Shown here piece after piece: positions 30,346 through 41,751 of a stretch of 64,000 bases of DNA. The position numbers and the translations under genes are program-made. The stretch is from Heliopora coerulea. Taxonomy: Eukaryota > Cnidaria > Anthozoa > Scleralcyonacea > Helioporidae. The notes beneath the pieces were generated by a model. That model was not told the origin of the DNA. It was given only the letters and a program-made list of their open reading frames with translations, and did no database searches. The stretch is taken from positions 558,001-622,000 of the forward strand of contig JASJOG010000181.1 of NCBI GenBank assembly GCA_030142905.1, in the 5' to 3' direction. Position 1 is the first letter of the stretch; each line of letters starts with the position of its first letter.

Positions 30346-30819
30346 ATAAATAAGTGAATAGATATATAGCATAAGGCATACTGAAAGATAAACAGATAAA
30401 CGGTAAAACCAGACTGAGAGTTGGAAATACAGAAAAACAGATAGAAAGATGAACGAAATGATGGAAGAAAAGGACGGATGGACGGATAGATGCATGCATG
30501 CATTCATGCATGGACGATCGGATGAACAGATTGGTTGGCCGTTAGTTTGGCTCAATTCTAGGGACACTTTATTGTGACACAATTATTAATCCACATAAAA
30601 ATATTAAAATAATTAGTTGTGTTATCTCAATAATTTCCTTGTCACCTCATTAAAGGGTTATCTTTATGCAAGTTAATAAATATCTTTGACACAATTTTCT
30701 GAATGAAATCGCCCAAATTTTATTTTGTTTACAATAAAACCCACCTGTTCTGGTTAGTTGAGAAACTGTTGCACAAACCTTAAGTACATGTGCAGCAAAA
30801 GTACAGACCATTTCTTTTA

Positions 30820-33800
30820 TTTTTCAACTTATTTAATTTGCTTTGATTCATTTCCATTTAATTTTCATATCATCTCTTGTACATCTATATGCCATTGCAA
30901 TTTCCATTTCTTGTCCTTGTCACTTTTGTTTCTACTTTATTTCCCTTTCATATCCATTTCATGTCTATTTCTTTTGCAGTCGATTTACGTTTCTTTTAAA
31001 TTTCTTTTCTATTAACTTTTCATTTCTATTTTCTCTACATCAATTTAGTTCCCATTTCATTGCTTTGCTGTTTCCATTTTAGTTTCATTTCGACTTCAGT
31101 TCACTTTTGTTAACTTAATATATTAATTTTCTTTTCATTTTACTCATCATTCAAGTTTAATTCTATTCCATTTAATCTCCAAATTATTTTCATTTGATTT
31201 TCATCTGATCGTTATTTCATTTTGATTTCATGCTCATTTCATTTCATTTTCACACGATTTTGAATTCGCTTTCATTTCTTTTCCATTTAGTTTAAATTTC
31301 ATTTCAATTTCACTTACATTTTATTTGCATCTCAATTTCATTTTAATTCTATTTCATTCTCTTTTCATGTTTATTTCCTTTTCAGTTTGTTCCCTCTTTG
31401 CTTTTATTTTGTTCAAATTTCATTTTCAATTTATTCTTGTTTTATGATGATTTCACTAATATTCGTTTGAACTTCGTTTTATTTTCAATTAATTTTCATT
31501 CCGTTTACATTTCCCTTGCATTTCATCCTTTCCTTTTCTAATTTAATCTTTGATTTATTTCATTTTTTTAATTTATTTTTCCCATCAATCTCATTTTATC
31601 TCATTTACATTCAATTTCTCTTTCATATCCACTTTATTTCTATTTTTATTTCTGGTCTTAATTCTGTTGATGTTTTCGCTTTCATTTTGTTTCATTTTCA
31701 TTGGACGATGATTTTATTCATATTTGCTTGAATTTTGCTTTATGTTACTTCCTTTAATATTTCATTTTCATTTCCCTTTTGTTTCTTGTAATTTTTGTCT
31801 CATCCCATTTTCATTTCTTCATTTTCATAACATTTGGATCTCCGTGTTCTCTTGTATGTCTCCTTCAGTTGCATTTTCATCTTCATTTTAATTTTCCATT
31901 TCATCTTCATTTCATTTAAGTTGAATTTTTGATTCATTTTGCAGCCATTTCGTTTTCATTTTCGTTTCATCTTGAATTAAATTCTTTTTCATTATATCTA
32001 TATTTTCAGTTCATTTTCATTTCGTTTTCCTTTTAGTTTTGTTTTATATTTTTGCATCCATATTCCAATTTTCATTTCTTTGATATTTCATTTTATTTTT
32101 ATTTTCATTTTGTTTCCTTTTATTTTAACTTCATCTCATTTTCATTCATTTTCATTTCTTGTCAAATCCAGCCCAGTTCCATTTCAATTTCAATTTCCAT
32201 ATATATTTCCATTTTCACTTTGATTGTTGCCTTTGCTTAGTTTAGATTTTTGTTTCATTTTGCTTCTGTTCATTTTCATAGTTACTTTGTTTTGATCTAA
32301 TTCTATTTTCATCCTACGTATATTTTCATTTCCTTTTCATTTCATTTTATTGAATTCATTTTATCATATTTCATCATATTCGCTTGAATTTCTTTTCCAT
32401 TTCATTTCTTCTATGTTTCATTTTCATTTTATTTTCATCTCATCTACATTTCAGTTTTGTTTCTCATAATGTTTATCGCATCTTCATCTTCACTTTGCGT
32501 CTTTCACCCTCACTTCATTTTCTTTCCATTTTATGCCCATTTTATTACTATTTTTTTTCATTTTGTTTACATTTCTCTATAGCTCTTTTTCCATTTTATT
32601 TTCATTTCCATTTTGTTATAATTTTACTCCTGTTTCACCTCCATGTGGTTTATATTTTCACCTCCATGTGTTCACTCCATGTCATTTTTATTTGATTTTC
32701 ATCAGACTTTTATTTCAATTTTATTTCAGTTTGATTTCATGTCCATTTTTATTTGATGTTGCAGTTCATCTTCATTTTATTCTCACTTTTTCATTTCATT
32801 TTCATATCACATTGATTTTATTTATACTCATTTAAATTTTTCGTTTTGTTTTCATTCCATTTTTGTTTCATTTGCATTTCTTTTTCATTTCATATTCATG
32901 TAATTTTTGTCCACCTTGATCTTCATTTCATCTCATTTTCATATATTTCGATTTTCACATCATTTTAATTTCATATCGATAACAGTTTATTCCAACTTCA
33001 TATCAGTTCCATTTCCTGTACATCTCCATATTCTTTTCCATTTTTGTTTCATCCTCTATTCAAATCTGTTCCCATTTCATTTTTGTTTCATTTTATTTCA
33101 TTTCATTATTATTCATTCTTATTTTCATTTGATTCTATTTTCATTCTCCTTCATTTTTGTTACAATTTTATCTTATTTCAGTTGCCATATCGTTTCTGTA
33201 ATACTTCATATGCATCTCATTTCATTTTCGTTTCTTTTCAATTTTGTTTCATCTTAGTTTGCTTTCTTTCATATCACATTTATTTAATTTTATTTCTATT
33301 TCCAATTTTCTGTCACACCTCTTTCATCTGCCATTTCATTTCCATTTTTCTTTTCTACTTTAATTCGTTTTTTACTTTTCTTTTCAATTCTTTTCATTTG
33401 ATCTTCGTTTTGCATTTTTAATATTTATATTTCCATTAATTTCATGCTATTTTCATTATTTCACATTTCATTCTTCATTTTCTTTTTATTTTTTTCTAGT
33501 TTCATCTCATCTTAATTTTACTTTGTTTTCATTTTAATTTCATTCCATCTTCAATTTATATTTATTTCATATTCATTTTCACTTTATTTTCATTTCAATC
33601 TCATCTAACTTTCATTTTATTTTCATTTTCTTTTTCAATTTCGTTCCATTTTTATTCCATTTATATCCATTTTTATTCGATTTATATCCATTTTCATTCG
33701 ATTTATATTCATTTTCATTCAATTTTCGTTCCATTTAGGTTCCATTTTCATTCCATGTTTATTCCATTTTCATTTCATTTTCGCTCAATTTTCATTTCAT

Positions 33801-33830
33801 TTTCCGTTAATACCTAAAGAACGAAGCAAG
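30820..33830. repeat. Degenerate TTTCAT-type pyrimidine-rich repeat, block 2
   Basis: About 3.0 kb of the same cattt/catttc units as block 1, on the same strand and ending abruptly at about 33808. The last 200 bp are more regular (ttttcattccatttatatcc units). No real gene inside. Confidence 0.9.
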
Positions 33831-34875
33831 GAATCGGAAAGTTATAATGGCCAACTTCTGCAATATAATAAGTTATTTTTAACAAGGGAGTTTCTGACAA
33901 ATTTAATTTTTCCTTTCATAGACACCTTAAGCACGGTAACTTTAAACCTTACCTGTCAGATGACCTCTCTGACAAGTTAAGTCGTCTGGACTTATCCAGA
34001 GTAAAATACCAAATGATGCTCGACAGAACAGTTATTAGCAAGTGGAGTTAGAGTTACACGGCAACTCTCGATTTCCCAAACAAAATGGCCGGTTCCCCTT
34101 GCACATCTGCTGAATAAAACTACCAGAATGCCATTCAAAATCTTGCTTGTAATGTTAATCGAAGAAATTGTCTTTCCATTCGCTTTGGGAATTCAATGTT
34201 CGCATAAAAATGTAAAAGCTGCAAAGTGTTCTGGTAATTGTATTCAGCTCACGTAACAAGGAAGACTGGCTATTAGTTACTGGCAGTGACATTAATGGAG
34301 TGCTGTTTCTAAGAATGGTTAGGAAAAACTTCATAACAACCTTGTAGTTGTTAAGAATTCACAAGAACTGTGTGGCGAATAGCAATGTCAGGTGAGGACG
34401 TAAAATGACTGTAAAAAGGTAAAATGAATGCGGAAATCTTAGTATTGATTTAAGAAGAATTATAATTTGGAATCTTAGAGAATACTGACTTTTTGGGTTT
34501 TTTTGTTAGTGGAAAAAACATGTCGAAAGACCTTATTTAAGTGCACTTACTATACAGTTACATTTGTATTCTTTTGGTCAGTATTGAATAGTATGGCCTA
34601 GGGCAACAAAACATTTCGTAGTTTTAACATATAGTTTCTTTTTTTTCACTTTTGCCTTCATCTTATTAAGATAATAAATAGTAAGTCTGTTTAAAATGAG
34701 TGGCTAAGCTTGAAATGAAATGTTGGAGCAACGCGTGGTGACGATTCATTGTCATCTTTAACTATACTTAGTAGCTCATTCATGATTATGTAGTCAGTAA
34801 ATGAAGATGCAAATTTATTATCACAATCGAGGTGGCATGCAGGTGAAGATAACGTTACCAAAAGAGTATAACTTA
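33831..34875. other. No gene seen
   Basis: Mixed AT-rich sequence between the pyrimidine array and the repeat pair at 34.9 kb; only short ORFs without domain signal. Confidence 0.4.
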
Positions 34876-35323
34876 ACTACAAATACGTGCACGCAACAAC
34901 CCCTCGCCCACCCTTCCAATATATCTCTCCAGAATCCAAGTAACAATGATAATTTTTCAAAATTCTCAAAGAGACAAATCCTCCTGACTATAACTGGAAG
35001 AGGACATGCAATAAAAAAAAAAAAAAAAAAATCCACACAGAATTTGGCCGCAAATAAACAGCAATCCAAACAGGAAATTATTTATATTTAAACTCCTTAT
35101 AGTCATATTCATGTTTAAAATTTCAACTCTGCTTTATTAAAACAAAAAGTTAGGTGAGAATAACGTTCAACGGCTTAACAACTGGTAAGATGTCCATCCT
35201 TAGAAATAAATTTATAAATAACGAATGATAGGCTCAATACCCTGAATTATTTGCGGGTTTATGGTAATTCGTGTCATTTTCCAATTAGACTTGTCACTCA
35301 TTTTGCCTTAGAGAAAGATTGTT
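34876..35323. repeat. Direct repeat S, left copy
   Basis: About 450 bp from aaatacgtgcacgcaacaac to gagaaagattgtt, including an A-run at 35012-35030. It matches 37056-37498 in the same orientation with scattered differences. Confidence 0.85.
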
Positions 35324-35380
35324 CCCTCGCCCACCGCGCAAAGCGCGGTGCGAGGGCCGAAGGGCCCGAGCGGGCGAGGG
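35324..35380. repeat. 57-bp GC-rich cruciform module, copy 1
   Basis: Outer stem CCCTCGCCC / GGGCGAGGG encloses two hairpins: accgcgc-aaa-gcgcggt and gggcc-gaa-gggccc. Three helices around a junction give a tRNA-like or cruciform shape. A copy in reverse orientation is at 43930-43986, and about 45 flanking bases (cgtcaagatt / aatcttgacg and gtaacaggactc) are shared too. Confidence 0.75.
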
Positions 35381-35905
35381 TACCAATCTTGACGTACGTG
35401 GAGTCCTGTTACACGAGTGGTGACTCAAAAATGCCGTGTGCAAGCTCGGAGACTGGTATGTTGTTGAACAAACCGTACTTAGGTACCGTATTGAAGCAAA
35501 TTGATTTGGTCTCGTTATTTTTTTTCTTGTATGGATCTCTCGCAAGTTGTTTACATTATTTGAACACTAAAGCCAGTAAAAGATTTAAGACCAGCAAAGG
35601 AAATGACTTTCTTGTTGCCTGCGGCTGGTTTCGCCGCCTCAGTAACTGGACAATTTATGACAGAGCAGTTCTCAAAGTTAGTTCCTTGGAATATGCATTT
35701 GCCAACTGTTCACTTTTTGCAACAACCTTTTGTCTTGGCTCTTTCTGCTTTATATGAACAAAAGACGTAAGGGAACTCGCTTGCTGTCAGGACATTTGCT
35801 AAGCGACTAACTGTATTAAAACTAAAACGATATTCTTCGCTGAAGTTGAATAAGATGTCGATTAGTATAAATCTTGGGACTTTTCACATTCAGTTAACGA
35901 CTTAC

Positions 35906-36862
35906 CTGAGCTGCACAATCACGGGTACGTCTGAATCGAGTAGCTTTGAAGTACAAGTTCTGCGAACGGAATTGTTTTGAACAGCTTTGAAAAGTAACTT
36001 CCCGACTTCATTCTTCCCTAAGGAAGACTTCTTGTACGAAATATTACCACCTGGATTTTGCTGGTGTTTATTGGTAAAGTAGAATGAAGATTGTGGTTCA
36101 TTCATCTCTGTACGACGATTATTTTTGAACATTTTGCAGTATTTAACCGGACAGCGTTCATGGTCAATTGTTTGAGAAGTGGGATAGAACACTCGTCATC
36201 CAGAAGAGTTGTCCAGGCCATGACAGTCTTTGGATGCTTTCTCCGCTTTCCACACAAAGATTTCATTGCCTAAATCAGAATTTTTTCCGCTATGAAATGT
36301 CACCCCATTGAAGACGTTAGGATGTACTTTTGGCTCGAAACAAAAATGCAAGGTAAACAGCCACCAGGTAACTCGCTGCAAAGCTACTTGTTTTTGGTCA
36401 CCAAATTATCCTTCGGCAAAACAGTTGTCCGCTTCAGTCTTTCTCACTTCAAGAGTGATTTGTGCATGATGACCTTTACCGTATTCGATCGATAATGCTT
36501 TCATCAGGATTTTAAAACCTCTCAAGAAAGTTTAAAGTCGTCTGTGTGTAAATTTACCGTTGAACCCTTTGTGTTGATGTGCCACTGAATGCTTAGTTGA
36601 AAATACGCAAGAGTTGCAGGTTTATACCCCAATTTTCTTTTTTATTGATGTTTTGCCATGGAAAAAGTACTTCTTTTACTTCCCTGTTCTCGTTGTTGCA
36701 CAAGGTTTGCTTGTCGTATTTTGTTTTATGTTTTGTATTTTCCGATTTTTGGTCAGTGATAAAACTGCAGAATTCGTTCATGTTTTCTTTGTTTACTTCG
36801 TCGATTTCGTAATTCGTTTGATCTTCGTCACCAAAGTCTTGTACTTCCGGATGAATACATAG
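35906..36862 (-). pseudogene. Crypton-type (DUF3504) recombinase, left arm
   Basis: N-terminal part (36862-36593; EDQTNYEIDEVNKENMNEF), then broken frames with LQRVTWWLFTLHFCF and HSGKNSDLGNEIFVWKAEKA. Next come HERCPVKYCKMFKNNRR, SFYFTNKHQQNPGGN, KKSSLGKNEVGKLLFK and NSVRRTCTSKLLDSDVP. The last is the His-x-x-Arg block of tyrosine recombinases, here with Asn for His. Crypton enzymes recombine DNA through a Tyr nucleophile; that C-terminal part is absent because the unit ends at a 5' splice-site match (35905/35906 on the minus strand). Non-functional. Confidence 0.75.
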
Positions 36863-37057
36863 CATAAACCCTTATCATAGCAGATCTTAAAGACATTTGT
36901 AACCAACTTTGAGGTAACATAAAATTTATCAAATTTTTAAGTCAAAAAAATGTCAGAAAAATATTCAATCATGAGTTGTCCGTAATGCCGGTATTCGTTT
37001 GATAACCGATGAGAATGGTCCACTTATAAGACGGAAAGTCTGGTCATCTAATAAAAC

Positions 37058-37495
37058 TATAAATACGTGCGTGCAACAACCCCTCATCCGCCCTTCCAAT
37101 ATATCTCTCTAGAATCCAAGTAACAATGATAATTTTTCAAAATTCACAAAAAGACAAATGCTCCTGACTATAACTGGAAGAGGACATGCAATAAAAAAAA
37201 AAAAATCCACACAGAATTTGGCAGCAAATAAACAGCAATCCAAACTGGAAATTATTTTATATTTAAACTCCTTATAGTCATATTTACGTTTAAAATTTCA
37301 ATTCTGCTTTATTAAAACAAAAAGTTAGGTGAGAATAACGTTCAACGGCTTAACAACTGGTAAGATGTCCATCCCTACAATTAAATTATTAAACAACGAA
37401 TGATAGGATCAATACCCTGAATTATTTGCGGGTTTATGGTAATTCGTGTCATTTTCCAATTAGACTTGTCACTCATTTTGTCTTAAAGAAAGATT
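37058..37495. repeat. Direct repeat S, right copy; loop of the inverted repeat
   Basis: Same orientation as 34876-35323, with a shorter A-run (37193-37205) and a few substitutions. S therefore precedes the left arm and also fills the loop. Confidence 0.85.
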
Positions 37496-37690
37496 GTTTT
37501 ATTAGATGACCAGACTTTCCGTCTTATAAGTGGACCATTCTCATCGGTTATCAAACGAATACCGGCATTACGGACAACTCATGATTGAATATTTTTCTGA
37601 CATTTTTTTGACTTAAAAATTTGATAAATTTTATGTTACCTCAAAGTTGGTTACAAATGTCTTTAAGATCTGCTATGATAAGGGTTTATG

Positions 37691-38647
37691 CTATGTATTC
37701 ATCCGGAAGTACAAGACTTTGGTGACGAAGATCAAACGAATTACGAAATCGACGAAGTAAACAAAGAAAACATGAACGAATTCTGCAGTTTTATCACTGA
37801 CCAAAAATCGGAAAATACAAAACATAAAACAAAATACGACAAGCAAACCTTGTGCAACAACGAGAACAGGGAAGTAAAAGAAGTACTTTTTCCATGGCAA
37901 AACATCAATAAAAAAGAAAATTGGGGTATAAACCTGCAACTCTTGCGTATTTTCAACTAAGCATTCAGTGGCACATCAACACAAAGGGTTCAACGGTAAA
38001 TTTACACACAGACGACTTTAAACTTTCTTGAGAGGTTTTAAAATCCTGATGAAAGCATTATCGATCGAATACGGTAAAGGTCATCATGCACAAATCACTC
38101 TTGAAGTGAGAAAGACTGAAGCGGACAACTGTTTTGCCGAAGGATAATTTGGTGACCAAAAACAAGTAGCTTTGCAGCGAGTTACCTGGTGGCTGTTTAC
38201 CTTGCATTTTTGTTTCGAGCCAAAAGTACATCCTAACGTCTTCAATGGGGTGACATTTCATAGCGGAAAAAATTCTGATTTAGGCAATGAAATCTTTGTG
38301 TGGAAAGCGGAGAAAGCATCCAAAGACTGTCATGGCCTGGACAACTCTTCTGGATGACGAGTGTTCTATCCCACTTCTCAAACAATTGACCATGAACGCT
38401 GTCCGGTTAAATACTGCAAAATGTTCAAAAATAATCGTCGTACAGAGATGAATGAACCACAATCTTCATTCTACTTTACCAATAAACACCAGCAAAATCC
38501 AGGTGGTAATATTTCGTACAAGAAGTCTTCCTTAGGGAAGAATGAAGTCGGGAAGTTACTTTTCAAAACTGTTCAAAACAATTCCGTTCGCAGAACTTGT
38601 ACTTCAAAGCTACTCGATTCAGACGTACCCGTGATTGTGCAGCTCAG
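37691..38647 (+). pseudogene. Crypton-type (DUF3504) recombinase, right arm
   Basis: Mirror copy of the left-arm gene with the same frame breaks, so the damage predates the inverted duplication. Ends at ctcag|gtaagt (38647/38648). Compared with copy A at 25.6 kb it retains the N-terminal half. Confidence 0.75.
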
Positions 38648-38706
38648 GTAAGTCGTTAACTGAATGTGAAAAGTCCCAAGATTTATACTAATCGACATCT
38701 ATTCAA

Positions 38707-38990
38707 TCTTGGCTATTGATTTTCCGGGCGGAAAGCGTAATCGTAATAAAAAGATCAGAGCACAGCTCAGAATTCTTAAGTGTATCGCCATAGTGAAATA
38801 GGCAAGTGCAACATCTTCAGAGTGTAGATTTACATATATAGTTTTTTCTCATCCCTGTAAGCTTACACTCTGAAGATGTTGCACGCCGCAACGAAACGTC
38901 AGTAAACATGTTTTAAAACTTTTTGATTTGCCTATTTCGCTATGGCGATACATTTAAGAATTCTGAGGTGGGCTCTGATCTTTTTATTAT
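38707..38990. mobile_element. 284-bp foldback insertion with 13-bp target duplication and hammerhead-like core
   Basis: gacatctattcaa occurs at 38694-38706 and again at 38991-39003. The left arm shows the uninterrupted site. The insertion is a nested palindrome: outer arms 38732-38793 and 38926-38988 (agatcagagc, cagaattctta, atcgccata on opposite strands), inner arms 38808-38826 and 38864-38882 (gcaacatcttcagagtgta). CTGAAGA (38870-38876), a GTTGC/GCAAC stem and GAAAC (38893-38897) match the hammerhead core order. It resembles a small non-autonomous retroelement. Confidence 0.65.
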
Positions 38991-39459
38991 GACATCTATT
39001 CAACTTCAGCAAAGAATGTCGTCTTAATACAGTTAGTCGCTTAGCAAATGTCCTGACAGCAAGCGAGTTCCCTTACATCTTTTGTTCATATAAAGCAGAA
39101 AGAACCAAGACGAAGCGTTGCTGCAAAAAGTGAACAGTTGGCAAATGCACATTCCAAAGAGCTAACTTTGAGAACTGCTCTGTCAAGTCATAAATTGTCT
39201 AGTTACTGAGGTGGCGAAACCAGCCGCAGGCAACAAGAAAGTCATTTCCTTTGCTGGTCTTAAATCTTTTACTGGCTTTAGTGTTCAAATAATGTAAACA
39301 ACTTGCGAGAGATCCATACAAGGGAAAAAAGAACGAGACCAAATCGATTTGCTTTAATACGGTACCTAAGTACGGTTTCTTCAAAAACATACCAGTCCCC
39401 GAGCTTGGACACGGCATTTTTGAGTGACCGTAATGTAAAATTTTTTTTTGAAATGGAAA

Positions 39460-41607
39460 AGGAAGGATTTGGAAATGAAATTACGAGAGATAATTTAGAT
39501 AGGTTTAAAGAAACTTCTAAGTGGGTACCTACAAAAGTAAACCCAGCATTAGAATTATTTTTAAGGAATTAGGAAGAGCACGGGTTTTCGATCAGTGCTA
39601 ATGGAAGGTGTTATAGTAATTTGAGTAGGGGTGTATTGCTTGCACTTAAGGAGTTGAAAAATTGTCAAGATATAGTTATTAAAGAGGCGGATAAAGGTTC
39701 GGCTGTAGTAGTTTGGGATAGGGAAGATTATTTGAAAGAAGCACAAAGTCAGTTAGGCGATAGGGATATTTATGAAATAATAGATATTGATCCAGTTAAA
39801 GAAGTTGCGGTCAACATTGATCGAAGACTCGAGTTTCTGCAGATAGAAGGAAAATTTTCGGAAATGAATAGGAAATATCTTCTCGGGAAACATCATAAAT
39901 ATAAGTTAAAACAGCGGCGTTCTAGAGGTTATACACTATCTAAAATATAGAAAATAAGCTTATTTTCTATATTTTAGATAGTGTATAACCTCTAGAACGC
40001 CGCTGTTTTATCGAAGCTATCTACACTGGACCTCCGCGCCTTTAAATATAAGTTAGACCGTTTTTATCTTTTGCCCAAGATTCATAAAAGATTAGTTAAT
40101 GTGCCAGGTAGGCCGATTATTTCCAACTGCGGTACTGTTACGGAAAAGATTTCGGAGTTTGTTGACTTTCATCCACAACCAATAGTGGTGCATTTACCTC
40201 ATGTTATAAAAGATACGAATGATTTTTTGCGGAGATTAAGAGATTTAGGTGATATTCCCCGGGGGGGCAATTCTCTGTACTATGGATGTTGTTGGTTTGT
40301 ACCCTCATATACCTCATGAGGAAGGATTGGAGAGTATGAAGGAAGTTATGGACGAATTTTTTATGAAAGGTAGCAGTTTGCAATCAGAGCTAGATAAAGA
40401 AGATTTTGTTAGATTGGCTAATGATATTTGGCAAAATAATTATTTTGAGTTTAATGTCAACATCAATAGACAGAGAATGGGTACGGCAATAGGAACAAGA
40501 TTTCCACTAGCATTTGCGAATATTTTTATGTCAAGATTGGAAAGGTTGTTGTTAAAGGAATCATTATTGAAACCGTGGGTTTGGTGGAGGTTTTTGGACG
40601 ATGTGTTTTTGAACTGGGTGTACGGTGGAGATGCTTTAATCGAGTTTTTGTACTATGTTAAATCCTACCACGGACAGATCAAATACACATGGGAATATTC
40701 GGATAAGCAAATTACTTACTTGGATGTGAAAGTTAAAATTGTGGATAATAAGATTATTACTAATGTGCACTCTAAGGAAACGGATACGCATCAATATCTT
40801 GACCATAGGTCGTGTCACCCGAAGCATGTTAAGATGGGTATTCCATATGGACAAGCTCTTAGGCTAAGACGAATTTGCGAATTGGATGATGTTTTTGAAA
40901 CTAGGTTAGAGGAATTGCGGGGATACTTATTAAAGAGAGGGTTCAATAATAATCTTATCGATAAGCAATTTCAGAAGGTTAGAAGGGTTAATAGCTCTGA
41001 GGTACTTGATCAAGCTACAAAGGTAAGAAAAAATTTGAATGGTCAAGTCCCTTTAGTCTTGGATTTTCATCCAACACTATCTGGAACAGGTAAAAAGGTT
41101 CGTGAATTGCTTCCCAATTTGAAGGATGAATTGGTTAGAAGTAAGATTGGCGGTAGAGATATTCGGGGTAAAGGGATGTGAAAATGTTCTATAGTTCGTT
41201 GTCAGATTTGTAAATATGTTAGAGAAGGAAGAAGTTTTAAGGATAGTTCTGGAAATTGGCAATATTATGTCAATTACGAGTTTGATTGTGACTCCAAGGG
41301 AGTAGTTCACTTGATTGAATGTAAAAAGTGTATAAAACTGTATGTTGGAAGCACAATCACATGGTTTAGAACGAGGTTTAATAATCACAAGAGCTCGTTA
41401 GTAAGATATGGAAAGGGTCAGAGGGGAATAGCTGTGGAGCATTTATACACTCATTTTTTTCAGCAGGGTCATCAGGGATTACAGGATATTAGAATAATGA
41501 TTATTGATAAAATGGATGTAAGTAAGACTGAGGAGAGGGAGGGGTTTTGGGTGTATAAATTGAATACGTTCATTCCAGATGGACTCAATCTTAGGGATTT
41601 TGCTTAA
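39460..41607 (+). pseudogene. Penelope RT / GIY-YIG endonuclease, broken
   Basis: N-terminal region: SKWVPTKVNPALELFL, stop near 39571, then IVIKEADKGSAVVVWDREDY. An insertion interrupts at 39909-40043. RT continues with FYLLPKIHKRL, GRPIISNCGTV, a frameshift at a G-run (40259-40267), motif A TMDVVGLYPHIPH, RMGTAIGTRFPLAFANIFMS and the catalytic WRFLDDVF. A TGA near 41179 precedes a Cys pair (CQICKYV), then the GIY-YIG block (CIKLYVGSTITWFRTRFNNH) and a C-terminal GFWVYKLNTFIPDGLN with the Asn. These enzymes cut and reverse transcribe at the target. Four or more lesions make this copy dead. Confidence 0.9.
39907..40010. repeat. Perfect 104-bp palindrome inside an insertion
   Basis: Two 52-base halves are exact reverse complements with no spacer, centred on AAGCTT at 39958/39959. 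It forms most of a 135-bp insertion (39909-40043) flanked by a 12-bp duplication aaatataagtta (39897-39908 and 40044-40055) in the Penelope RT gene. Confidence 0.95.
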
Positions 41608-41654
41608 TTATGAATTTTACTTAATTGTTTAATCTATATTTAAGTGGATTACTG

Positions 41655-41715
41655 ACTTCTGTATTACGACCTTGGAAAAGGGGCTTGCCCCGAAACGTTG
41701 GAGATGAAATAAAAT
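41655..41715 (+). other. Penelope 3' tail with degenerate hammerhead-like hairpin
   Basis: GGGGCTTGCCCC stem followed by GAAACG, as in stem II plus GAAA of hammerhead ribozymes; the upstream CUGANGA box is not intact (ccttggaaaa). A similar gggacatgcccc-GAAACG occurs at 54798-54815. Confidence 0.4.
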
Positions 41716-41751
41716 TTTAAATGAGTTTTTTATGATTATTTTTTATATATA

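Larger units (their letters stand above)
35419..39426. repeat. Large inverted repeat with 438-bp loop
   Basis: Left arm 35419-37057 and right arm 37496-39426 are reverse complements. ORFs on the two arms encode identical 90-, 82-, 71-, 67-, 61- and 60-residue peptides, and coordinates mirror exactly around 37276.5 from 35902 to 38651. The right arm is longer because of the insertion at 38707-38990. The loop (37058-37495) is a second copy of S. It could be a recent inverted duplication or a palindromic assembly artefact. Confidence 0.9.
39430..41740 (+). mobile_element. Penelope-like element
   Basis: Reverse transcriptase followed by a GIY-YIG endonuclease identifies a Penelope-like element. 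It starts immediately after the inverted repeat. The tail at 41655-41720 contains ggggcttgccccgaaacgtt, a hairpin plus GAAAC typical of Penelope ends with hammerhead motifs. Confidence 0.85.

Noticed and set aside
30758..33421. Long plus-strand ORFs up to 125 codons
   Set aside because: Same composition artefact of the pyrimidine-rich array.
34821..35069. Hydrophobic minus-strand ORF of 82 codons
   Set aside because: Runs through an A/T homopolymer and lies in repeat S; the second S copy does not keep it open.
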